Below the pieces are notes generated by a model. It made no database searches, had not been told where the DNA came from, and saw only the letters and a program-made list of their open reading frames with translations. Position numbers and translations under genes: made by a program. A stretch of DNA of 61,092 nucleotides from NCBI GenBank assembly GCA_016873255.1, contig VGXR01000011.1:1-61092 (forward strand), in the 5' to 3' direction. This document shows positions 32,840 through 42,885 of the stretch, piece by piece. Position 1 is the stretch's first letter. Every line of letters starts with the position of its first letter. Source of the DNA: Planctomycetota bacterium. GTDB lineage: Bacteria > Planctomycetota > Phycisphaerae > Phycisphaerales > SM1A02.

Positions 32840-33433
32840 ATGCCCACCCAGATCGACCAAGTCGCCTCGGTCTACGCCCGTTCGCTCTTCGAGCTCGCCC
32901 GCGAGCTCGGCGGGGACGCCGGCGTGGCGTCCATGGGCGCGGAGCTCCGCGAGGTGTGCGGCATCGTGCGCGCCGACGGGCGCGCGCTCGAGCTCTTCCG
33001 CTCGCCGATCGTCGACCCTGGCCAGCGCGCCGCCAGCCTGAAGCGCACCTTCGGCGGCCGCGTGACCGACACGCTGCTCAACTTCATGCTGGTGCTCAAC
33101 CGCAAGGGCCGGCTCGCGGAGCTCCTCTCCATCGAGGACGCCTACGAGGCCCTCGAGCAGCAGGCCTTCGGCCGCATCGAGGTGGACGTGTTCACCGCGG
33201 GCGGCACCGTCGACGAGGCCACCAAGGCCACGCTCGCGGCCGACCTGAAGAAGTCGCTCGGCAAGGAGCCCGTGCTCCACTTCTACACGGACCCGGCCAT
33301 GATCGGCGGGCTGAAGCTCCGCATCGGCGACCAGCTGATCGACGGCTCCGTGGCTGCGCAGCTGCGCCGCATGCGCTCCGCGCTCCTCGACCGCGGCCTC
33401 GGCGGCCGCGACGCGGGCACCTTCCTCTCCTGA
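32840..33433 (+). CDS. atpH: F0F1 ATP synthase subunit delta
   Basis: A 197-residue stator cap that joins subunit b to the alpha/beta head. It starts with [18 protein letters not shown], the family's N-terminal helical domain, contains [17 protein letters not shown], and ends with the usual [21 protein letters not shown]. Slightly longer than the E. coli subunit (177). It is seven bases after atpF and 67 before atpA. Confidence 0.95.
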   Translation: MPTQIDQVASVYARSLFELARELGGDAGVASMGAELREVCGIVRADGRALELFRSPIVDPGQRAASLKRTFGGRVTDTLLNFMLVLNRKGRLAELLSIEDAYEALEQQAFGRIEVDVFTAGGTVDEATKATLAADLKKSLGKEPVLHFYTDPAMIGGLKLRIGDQLIDGSVAAQLRRMRSALLDRGLGGRDAGTFLS

Positions 33434-33500
33434 CACGAACACGCACGAACCATCGCGCCCGCGGGCGCATCCGACCGCCCAACACCCCGAAAGGCACGCC

Positions 33501-35048
<1,548 letters not shown>

Positions 35049-35077
35049 GCCTGGCCGCCGGCTGACCCGAACCATCC

Positions 35078-35106
35078 GCGCCCGTCCCGGTCTCCGGGGC
35101 GGGCGC
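35078..35106 (+). terminator. GC-rich hairpin closing the atp cluster
   Basis: GCGCCCGTCCCG pairs with CGGGGCGGGCGC around a short loop, 30 bases after the atpA stop, marking a real end to the operon before the epimerase gene. Confidence 0.65.
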
Positions 35107-35130
35107 GTGCTTTGGGGCAGGGCCGCTCGT

Positions 35131-35136
35131 TACGCT
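35131..35136 (+). promoter_or_regulatory. TACGCT -10 box for the epimerase gene
   Basis: TACGCT lies nine bases before the ATG at 35146, with no ribosome site between. Confidence 0.4.
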
Positions 35137-35145
35137 GAACCCGCC

Positions 35146-36105
35146 ATGCACCCCGCCTTCGAACCCTGCCGAGCCTCCATCGCCGGCCGCACCGTCTGCG
35201 TGACGGGCGGCGCGGGCTTCATCGGCAGCCATCTCGCCGACGCGCTCGTCGGCCTGGGTGCCCGTGTCGCGCTGCTCGACGACCTCTCGAACGGCCTGCG
35301 CTCCAACCTCTCGGGAGCCGCCTCGCGCGCGGCGTTCGTGCAGGGATCGATCCTCGATGCCGCGGCGCTCGACCGTGCGATCGCGGGCGCGGACACGGTC
35401 TTCCACCTCGCGGCCCTCGGCAGCGTCCCGCGCAGCATCGAGGAGCCCGCGCTCTTCCAGCGCGTGAACGTCGAGGGGACGCTTGCCGTGCTCGAGGCGT
35501 GCCGCCGGCACGGAGTGCGGCGCGTGGTCTACGCCGCCTCGAGCAGTGCCTACGGCAACACCGCCGCGCTCCCGAAGCACGAGTCCATCCGGCCGGATCC
35601 GCGCTCGCCCTACGCCTTCACGAAGCTCGCGGGCGAGCACCTGATGCGGTCGTTCGCGCTGTCCTACGGCCTGGAGACCGTGAGCCTGCGCTACTTCAAC
35701 ATCTTCGGCCCGCGCCAGCGGCACGACTCGCCCTATGCGGCGGTCATCCCGATGTTCGCCGAGGCGCTGCGTGCCGGAGCGCGGCCCGTGGTCTACGGCG
35801 ACGGCCGGCAGACGCGCGACTTCACGTTCGTGGCCAACGCGGTCCACGCCAACCTCCTGGCGTCTGCGTCTCCTGCGCGCCTCGCGGGCGAGGTGGCGAA
35901 CGTCGCATGCGGCACGCGCTACAGCCTGCTCGAGCTCCTCGACGCCATGGGGTCCGCCCTCGGCAGGCGCGCGGAGCCGGAGTTCCGCCCCGCCCGCGCG
36001 GGCGACGTGCAGGACAGCGAGGCGGACATCCGCCACGCCGAGGAACTCCTCGGCTACCGCGTGATCGTCCCCTTCGTCGAGGGCCTGCGCCTGACGCTTG
36101 CGTAG
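35146..36105 (+). CDS. NAD-dependent sugar epimerase/dehydratase
   Basis: A 319-residue extended short-chain dehydrogenase that modifies nucleotide sugars. The Rossmann motif is VTGGAGFIGSHLADAL, followed by DDLSNG, FHLAALGSVPRSIEEP, the catalytic SSSAYG and YAFTK (YxxxK), and RYFNIFGPRQ. The pattern is closest to UDP-glucose/UDP-N-acetylglucosamine 4-epimerases of the WbpP type, but the exact sugar is not decided by sequence. The start at 35146 puts the Rossmann loop at the usual place. It follows the atp terminator and converges on the PIG-L gene. Confidence 0.9.
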   Translation: MHPAFEPCRASIAGRTVCVTGGAGFIGSHLADALVGLGARVALLDDLSNGLRSNLSGAASRAAFVQGSILDAAALDRAIAGADTVFHLAALGSVPRSIEEPALFQRVNVEGTLAVLEACRRHGVRRVVYAASSSAYGNTAALPKHESIRPDPRSPYAFTKLAGEHLMRSFALSYGLETVSLRYFNIFGPRQRHDSPYAAVIPMFAEALRAGARPVVYGDGRQTRDFTFVANAVHANLLASASPARLAGEVANVACGTRYSLLELLDAMGSALGRRAEPEFRPARAGDVQDSEADIRHAEELLGYRVIVPFVEGLRLTLA

Positions 36106-36149
36106 CCTCGGCCGCGGCGCCCCGAGCGTGGCCTTCGCATCCCGTGACC

Positions 36150-36830
36150 TCAGTGCGCCAGCGCTTCGAGGCCGTCGAGCCCGATGGGCTCGCGCGCGAA
36201 GAACGGCTCCGCGGTCTCGGTCCCGATCCGGCTCCCGAAGTAGGTGCCGGAGGCGTCGAGCCACTCCACCACCCGGCGGTTGCGCTCGTTCACCACGAAC
36301 TGGCTCCGGTACGCGAGCACGGCATCGCGCTTGCGCGACGCGAAGCCGGTGGTGTCCACCAGGAACGACGGCTGCGGCACGATCCGCAGGTGCGTGGCGT
36401 AGTAGTGGAACAGCCAGCGCGGGTACCACGGTTCGCCGGGCAGGTCGGTCTTGGTGAGCTTGGCGTCGAACCGGGCGTCCTCCACGATGCGCGTGCCCGC
36501 CACGTGGTCGGGGTGCGCGTCCTCGGGGTAGGGCACGAACATCACGTCCGGGCGGAACGCGCGGATCACCGCGGCCACCTTCCGGCGTGCGTCGACGGAG
36601 TGCGTGACGGTTCGGTTCGGGAGGTCCAGCGTGCGTCGCTCCGCGCCGAGGATGCGGGCCGCTGCCGCCGCCTCCGCGGCGCGGGTCTGCGGGTCCCCGT
36701 GCGGGGTGGGCTCGCCGTCCGTGAGGTCGAGGAGGAGGACACGGTGGCCCGCCGCCGCGAGCTTCGCGATCGTGCCCCCCATGCCGAGTTCCTGGTCGTC
36801 CGGGTGCGGTCCTGCCACGAGCACGTTCAT
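36150..36830 (-). CDS. PIG-L/BshB-family deacetylase
   Basis: A 226-residue zinc-dependent deacetylase of the LmbE group. The zinc-binding AGPHPDDQELGMGG is at the very start, and the third ligand is in PYPEDAHPDHVAG near residue 105. Relatives remove acetyl groups from N-acetylglucosaminyl conjugates such as bacillithiol or mycothiol precursors, or from surface glycans. No bacillithiol partner gene is nearby. It begins ten bases after the stop of the secreted protein upstream and is probably the last gene of the truA operon. Confidence 0.88.
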   Translation of the reverse strand: MNVLVAGPHPDDQELGMGGTIAKLAAAGHRVLLLDLTDGEPTPHGDPQTRAAEAAAAARILGAERRTLDLPNRTVTHSVDARRKVAAVIRAFRPDVMFVPYPEDAHPDHVAGTRIVEDARFDAKLTKTDLPGEPWYPRWLFHYYATHLRIVPQPSFLVDTTGFASRKRDAVLAYRSQFVVNERNRRVVEWLDASGTYFGSRIGTETAEPFFAREPIGLDGLEALAH

Positions 36831-36840
36831 GGCGGGGAGG

Positions 36841-38601
36841 CTAGCGCGGCGTGCGCGTCGCCGCGGCGCGGGCATCGGCCTGACGCTCCGCGTCGCGCAG
36901 GTCGCGCACGCGTGCCATGCCGGCTCCCGCCCGCTCGAGCACCCGCCATGCCACCTCCTGCGATGCCCCGCGCAGCTGTGCCTCGAGGCGGGCGTCGCGG
37001 CGCGCCGCCGCGCGTCCTTCCTCGATGGCAAGGCGCGAGAGCAGCATCAGGTCGGTGCGCTGCGGGCCGAGCCATGCATCGGCGTCGGGGCCGTCGGCAA
37101 CCGCCGCGAGGCGCGGCCCGAGACCCGGGCGCGTCGGCAGCCAGTCGGCAAGCGTGCGCGTGAGCTGCCCGGCCAGCATCGCAAGCGGCAGGTCACGGTC
37201 GAGGCCCGCAAGGGCCGCATCAAGGCCCGCGTCGTCGCGCGCCCCCAGCGCCTCGGCCGCAAGCGCGGCATGCCCTCGGAGCGCCTTCGGGTGGATGCGC
37301 CATCCGTCGGCGGATGCCGCGAAGCCACCCCACGCCGAGAGCGACCGTTCCGCTGCCGCCGATCCCGCGGCCCTGTCGGCGGCGTCGAGCGCCTCGAGCG
37401 TCCGCGCCGACCGGATGGCGGCGACCGATGCGGCAGGCTTGCCGCGCCCGTCGCCCCACGCCTGTGCCCATGCGGTGCGCCGGGCATCGACCTCGCGAAG
37501 CACCTCGTCGGCTCGCCCTGCGCACGCATCGCGCGCCCGCTGGTCGCCCCGGCGCAGCCGCAGCTCGAGCGATCCCGGTTGGAGCGCACGAAGGTCCGCC
37601 TCGAACGCTGCCATCGACGTGCGCGCGGCGGGCGCGCGCGCCGGATCGCGCAGTGCCGCCAGCCACTGGCGCGCCGCGGCAGCGAACGGCGCACGCGACG
37701 CCGCACGTGCGGCGCCCACGGCATCGATCCACGCCGGCAGCGACATCATGCGGCGGGCATCCGCGTTCCGGGCTGCAAGCACCTCGGCCGCGCCGGAGGC
37801 ATCATTCGTTGCGGCCGCTCCGGTAGAGAGCGTCTCCGTCGCCTGCCGTGCTTCCGCAGTCCAGCGGTTGCGCAGGTCCGAGGCAAGCGATCGCATCTCC
37901 GCCGGCAGCACCCCCGGGTCGATTGCCTCGATCTCCGCCAGCGCCGCGGCAGGCGCGGGTGAAACGCCGGCCTCGGTGCCTGGCCCGGCGCCTCTCGCTG
38001 CGGCCGCACCCGCGGCGCCGAGTTCCGCGATCCCCGGCCACGCGGTCGTCCAGGCCGCCCCGCCCCGGGACGCCGCGTGGCTCGCCGCTTCCGTGAGCGG
38101 CGCCATCAGCGGTGAAAGCGCCGCCTCGGGCCGCGTGCAGTCGGGGGCGCGTGCCATGCCGTGTGCCGCGCCCTTCGCGAACCGCACGATCGCCTCGGTG
38201 GCGCGCGCATCCTCCGGGCGCCTCCCGGCGGACGAGGCCTCGACCAGCGCGTCCACGTCGCCACGCAGCCCATGGAGCCGCAGCCCCGCCACCGCCGCCG
38301 CCTGCGCATCTGCCGGCGCACCTGCGCCGTGGAACAGCAGGTCGAACGCCACGCGACGCACCGACACCTTGGCATCGCGCACCTGGCTCGCCGGCGTCCG
38401 GCCCAGCTCGTCCATCTCGGCGCGCAGCGTCCGCATCGCATCCGTCACGGCGCTGCCCTCGGAAAGCGCCGGCGGCAGCGCGGCATCCGTGGGCACCTGC
38501 GGTGACTGCGGTGCGTGCGCGCGCGCGGCGTCGCAGGCCACGCCGACCCACAGTGCCAGCGTCGCCACGCCTCGCATGCCGACCCGGCGTGGCCTGCTCA
38601 C
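36841..38601 (-). CDS. Secreted Ala/Arg-rich protein, function unknown
   Basis: A 586-residue protein with an N-terminal export signal (GVATLALWVGVACDAARAHA, about residues 11-30) and no recognisable domain. The rest is Ala-, Arg- and Glu-rich and predicted mostly helical, with short repeats of AADRAAG and AARR type. It resembles the 981-residue secreted protein at 5195-8140 in composition and style, but I could not align them convincingly. The GTG at 38601 is chosen because it overlaps the truA stop as GTGA; an ATG at 38628 would add nine residues inside truA. Confidence 0.7.
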   Translation of the reverse strand: MSRPRRVGMRGVATLALWVGVACDAARAHAPQSPQVPTDAALPPALSEGSAVTDAMRTLRAEMDELGRTPASQVRDAKVSVRRVAFDLLFHGAGAPADAQAAAVAGLRLHGLRGDVDALVEASSAGRRPEDARATEAIVRFAKGAAHGMARAPDCTRPEAALSPLMAPLTEAASHAASRGGAAWTTAWPGIAELGAAGAAAARGAGPGTEAGVSPAPAAALAEIEAIDPGVLPAEMRSLASDLRNRWTAEARQATETLSTGAAATNDASGAAEVLAARNADARRMMSLPAWIDAVGAARAASRAPFAAAARQWLAALRDPARAPAARTSMAAFEADLRALQPGSLELRLRRGDQRARDACAGRADEVLREVDARRTAWAQAWGDGRGKPAASVAAIRSARTLEALDAADRAAGSAAAERSLSAWGGFAASADGWRIHPKALRGHAALAAEALGARDDAGLDAALAGLDRDLPLAMLAGQLTRTLADWLPTRPGLGPRLAAVADGPDADAWLGPQRTDLMLLSRLAIEEGRAAARRDARLEAQLRGASQEVAWRVLERAGAGMARVRDLRDAERQADARAAATRTPR

Positions 38602-39377
38602 GGCGTTCCCGCCCCGTAGCGCACCCATTCGAGGCGGAGTCCGTGCGGCGGCAGCGTCGGCCCGGTGACGGTCCGGTCTCCCTCAAGCAGCGCGCGGCGG
38701 ACGTCCGCGGCCGTCACCTTGCCGCGCCCCGCCTCTGCGAGCGTGCCCGCGATGATCCGCACCATGTTGTAGAGAAAGCCGCTGCCGCACACCTCCACGC
38801 AGAGGCGCCCGTCCGCCGGCTCCGTGATCGTGCATCCGAACACCGTGCGGACGGTGCTCTCGCGGCCATGGTTCACCTGCGCGAACGCCGCGAAGTCGTG
38901 CGTGCCGACGAGCGCGGCGGCAGCCTCGCGCATCTTCACCGCGTCCAGCGCATGCCAGGTGGTCCACGTGGTCCGGCGGTCGAAGAGGACCCTTCCGTCC
39001 GTCCCGCGGTCGCCGTGCGCCATCGAATAGCGATAGCACTTGCTCATGCAGTCGGAGATGGGGTCGAACCCATCGTGCGCAGGGTGGGCTTCCCGCACGC
39101 GAACGTCGTCCGGGAGCCGCGCATTGATCGCAAGCGCCAGCCGCTCAACGGGCACTCGGGTCTCCGCGGCGAACGACGCCACCTGCCCGAACGCGTGGAC
39201 CCCGGCATCGGTCCTGCTGGCGCCCGTCACTGGCACCCGGGCGCCGACGGCTTCTGCCACGGCGTCCTCGAGCACCCCTTGGACCGTCCGCAGCGGCGCC
39301 TTCCCGGGCGGGTCCTGGCGCTGCCACCCGTGGAACTCGGTGCCGTCGTAGGCGATCACCAGGCGAAAGCGGGGCAC
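38598..39377 (-). CDS. truA: tRNA pseudouridine(38-40) synthase
   Basis: Converts uridines 38-40 of tRNA anticodon stems to pseudouridine. The 259-residue product shows LVIAYDGTEFHGWQRQ near the N-terminus, the catalytic aspartate D57 in GASRTDAGVHAFGQVA, and FLYNMVRIIAGTL near residue 210. A GTG at 39377 is preferred over the ATG at 39404, because it sits just before the family N-terminus and TACACT lies six bases upstream. It heads a minus-strand operon with the secreted protein and the PIG-L deacetylase. Confidence 0.94.
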   Translation of the reverse strand: MPRFRLVIAYDGTEFHGWQRQDPPGKAPLRTVQGVLEDAVAEAVGARVPVTGASRTDAGVHAFGQVASFAAETRVPVERLALAINARLPDDVRVREAHPAHDGFDPISDCMSKCYRYSMAHGDRGTDGRVLFDRRTTWTTWHALDAVKMREAAAALVGTHDFAAFAQVNHGRESTVRTVFGCTITEPADGRLCVEVCGSGFLYNMVRIIAGTLAEAGRGKVTAADVRRALLEGDRTVTGPTLPPHGLRLEWVRYGAGTP

Positions 39378-39383
39378 GGCGCG

Positions 39384-39389
39384 AGTGTA
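39384..39389 (-). promoter_or_regulatory. TACACT -10 box for truA (leaderless pattern)
   Basis: On the minus strand TACACT (39389-39384) is six bases before the GTG at 39377. Confidence 0.5.
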
Positions 39390-39621
39390 GGGGGGCTCCC
39401 CCATTGCGACAGGTTATTAGACGCAGTTGCCTTTCCCCGGAGCAAACCGCGGTGATTGCGCCGGGTTCTGGCAACAGAACGCAAACCAATGGTGGACAGC
39501 CGCCGTCTTGGCCCTATGGTTGGGCCGGATGGTCCGAACCTGTCCGGCGGCGGTCGGTCCGCCGTGGCCTGCATCCAGCACCAGGAACACCTGCAATCGA
39601 CCTTCTAGGAGCACTCCAGAC

Positions 39622-40707
39622 ATGAAGCACTGCGTCATCGCCTCCACGGCCCTCCTCACCGTCTCGCCCGCCCTCGCGCAGCAAGTCGTCGTCGATGGCA
39701 CCGCCGAGGCCGCCTACGGCAATGCGATCTTCGAGCAGGCCATCGGCACGGGCTTCGGCAACGCGACCGACGGCTTCCGCGGCGGCCCGTGCAACGGCAG
39801 CGAGCTCGACGGTGCCTTCGGCATCATCGACACCGCCGGCGGCTACCTCTACGTCGTGCTCGCGGGCAACCTCGAGACCAACTTCAACAAGCTCGACGTG
39901 TTCGTTGACTGCGCCCCGGGCGGCCAGAACGCGGTCCGCTCGGACAACCCCGATGTCGACTTCAACGGCCTGAACCGCATGGGCGCCGACACGGTGAACA
40001 ACTTGCCCGGCCTGAAGTTCGATGCCGGGTTCGAGGCCGACGGCTACCTGACTTGCACCATCGGCGGCACGCCCAGCACGCTGTACGCGAGCGTCGCGCA
40101 GATGCTGTCGGCGGGCGGCGGCACCGGTGGATACCTCGGGAGCAGCGTGGCCGACCCCACGACGGGCGCCACGCTCATCGATAACCCGGCCCTCGGCGTG
40201 CAGGTGTCCATGGACAACTCGAACGTCGGCGGCGTGGACGGCTCAAACGGCGGCGCCTCGTCCGGTGCCGGCGTCCGCACCGGCATCGAGATGCGCATTC
40301 CGCTGGCTCTCCTGGGCTACACCGGCGGCCCGATCAAGGTCTGCGCCTTCATCAACGGCAACGGACACGACTACGCGTCCAACCAGTTCCTGGGCGGCCT
40401 GCCCCTGGGTTCGCAGAACCTCGGCGGCGACGGTGCCGGCGGCTATTTCGGCGGCTTCCCCGCGGCACTGCGCTTCGACCTCGGGCAGATCCCCGGAGAC
40501 CAGTTCTTCACGATCGGCGGCCAGGCCCCGAATCCGTGCCCGACCGACCTCGATGGCGACCAGCAGACGGGCGGCGCCGACCTCGGCATCCTGCTCGGCG
40601 CTTGGGGCGCGTGCGGCGCGACCTGCGCCACCGACCTTGATGGCGACGGTTTCACGGGCGGCTCGGACCTGGGCACCCTGCTCGGCGCCTGGGGCCTGTG
40701 CCCCTGA
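39622..40707 (+). CDS. Secreted protein with dockerin-like tail
   Basis: A 361-residue exported protein. The signal peptide ends at PALAQ (residue 20) and is followed by a single beta-rich domain to about residue 305, containing DGTAEAAYGN, ETNFNKLDVFVDC and IEMRIPLALLGY. These look like the carbohydrate-binding beta-sandwich fold of CBM9-like modules; this is a resemblance, not a firm match. Two degenerate dockerin-like repeats end the protein (DLDGDQQTGGADLGILLG and DLDGDGFTGGSDLGTLLG). A ribosome site AGGAG (39607-39611) is ten bases before the ATG. A terminator hairpin follows. Confidence 0.82.
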   Translation: MKHCVIASTALLTVSPALAQQVVVDGTAEAAYGNAIFEQAIGTGFGNATDGFRGGPCNGSELDGAFGIIDTAGGYLYVVLAGNLETNFNKLDVFVDCAPGGQNAVRSDNPDVDFNGLNRMGADTVNNLPGLKFDAGFEADGYLTCTIGGTPSTLYASVAQMLSAGGGTGGYLGSSVADPTTGATLIDNPALGVQVSMDNSNVGGVDGSNGGASSGAGVRTGIEMRIPLALLGYTGGPIKVCAFINGNGHDYASNQFLGGLPLGSQNLGGDGAGGYFGGFPAALRFDLGQIPGDQFFTIGGQAPNPCPTDLDGDQQTGGADLGILLGAWGACGATCATDLDGDGFTGGSDLGTLLGAWGLCP

Positions 40708-40737
40708 CCATCAGGGCCTGATTGGATGAAACACCGC

Positions 40738-40771
40738 GGGCCCGGCCCTCGTGCCGGGCCCGTTTCGTTTT
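40738..40771 (+). terminator. Rho-independent terminator
   Basis: Stem GGGCCCGGC / GCCGGGCCC (40738-40761) followed by GTTTCGTTTT; it ends the secreted-protein gene and separates it from the convergent ABC transporter operon. Confidence 0.8.
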
Positions 40772-40816
40772 CGGCATGTACGCAGTCGCCGCGGCGCGCG
40801 CCGCATGCGCGCAGGG

Positions 40817-41971
<1,155 letters not shown>

Positions 41972-42003
41972 CGTGGTTCCTTGCCGGCGCGGCCGGCCGC
42001 GCG

Positions 42004-42885
42004 TCAGCCCTTCACCGCCCCCTTGCCGAGCCCCTCGATGAACTGCTTCTGGGCCGCCAGGAAGAGGAGTATGCAGGGCACCATCGTGACGATGCTGGCG
42101 GCCATGAGTAGGTGCACCTTGGTGACCCCGCCGTACTGGTTGCGGAAGCTGTTGAGCGCCACGGCCAGCGTCGCCTGCTCGTCGCTCTGCAGGTAGATGA
42201 GCGGCGCGAGGAAGTCATTCCAGCAGCCGATGAAGGTGAACACCGCGGTGATCGCCGTCACCGGGCGCGTGAGCGGCAGGATGATCCGCCACCAGATGCC
42301 GAGCCACCCGAGGCCGTCGAGCCTCGCCGCCTCGAGCAGCGCCTCCGGCACCTGCGCGATGAACTGCCGGTACATGAACACGAAGTACGCGTTGCCGAAG
42401 AAGGCCGGCACCACGAGCGGCAGGATCGTGTCCACCCATCCGAGGTTTCGGAACAGGATGAAGAGCGGGATCATCGTGACCTGCCCGGGCAGCATCATCG
42501 TGCCGAGCATCACCAGGAAGAGCGGCCGGCTTCCCCGGAACCGCATGCGAGCGAAGGCCAGCGCCACCAGGCTGGAGCTCAGCACCGTGCCCAGCGTGAC
42601 CAGCACCGCAACCACCACGCTGTTGGCCAGCGCGTCCTTGAAGCCGCGCAGCGGCTCGGCCGCGTTGTCGGAGCCGATCTGCGCGAGGGCCTCGCGGAAG
42701 TTCCCCAGCTGCGGGTCGGACGGCCACACGAACCCGCCCTCGACCGTCGCCGCCTGCGCGTCGGCCGGCGTGCTCAGGCTCACGCCGAGCATCCAGAGCA
42801 GCGGGTAGACGAACACCGCCGTGCCCGCAAGCAGCAGGGTCCACGCACATGCGGTGCCGAGGATGGGGTGCCGCCGGCCGCTCAC
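42004..42885 (-). CDS. Sugar ABC transporter permease (MalG type)
   Basis: A 293-residue inner-membrane permease with six helices and the EAA coupling loop [22 protein letters not shown] near residue 200. It begins at a GTG (42885) that overlaps the upstream stop as GTGA, giving [20 protein letters not shown] as the first helix. It pairs with the permease half of the fusion protein upstream to make the channel. Family expectation is import of maltodextrin-type or other oligosaccharides; the gene context favours alpha-glucans. Confidence 0.93.
   Translation of the reverse strand: MSGRRHPILGTACAWTLLLAGTAVFVYPLLWMLGVSLSTPADAQAATVEGGFVWPSDPQLGNFREALAQIGSDNAAEPLRGFKDALANSVVVAVLVTLGTVLSSSLVALAFARMRFRGSRPLFLVMLGTMMLPGQVTMIPLFILFRNLGWVDTILPLVVPAFFGNAYFVFMYRQFIAQVPEALLEAARLDGLGWLGIWWRIILPLTRPVTAITAVFTFIGCWNDFLAPLIYLQSDEQATLAVALNSFRNQYGGVTKVHLLMAASIVTMVPCILLFLAAQKQFIEGLGKGAVKG

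Noticed and set aside
30709-32847. Long open frame (712 codons) on the minus strand across the atp genes
   Set aside because: It is the mirror of confident atpB, atpE and atpF coding in a very GC-rich sequence, and its protein is His/Arg/Asp-rich with no domain. Similar mirrors occur over atpA (33192-35075) and elsewhere.
35049-36105. atpG, atpD or atpC hidden after atpA
   Set aside because: The next gene is clearly a nucleotide-sugar epimerase, and no gamma, beta or epsilon motifs occur in any frame there.
36841-38601. Homology between the 586- and 981-residue secreted proteins
   Set aside because: Composition is alike, but no ordered motifs align by eye; I report similarity of style only.
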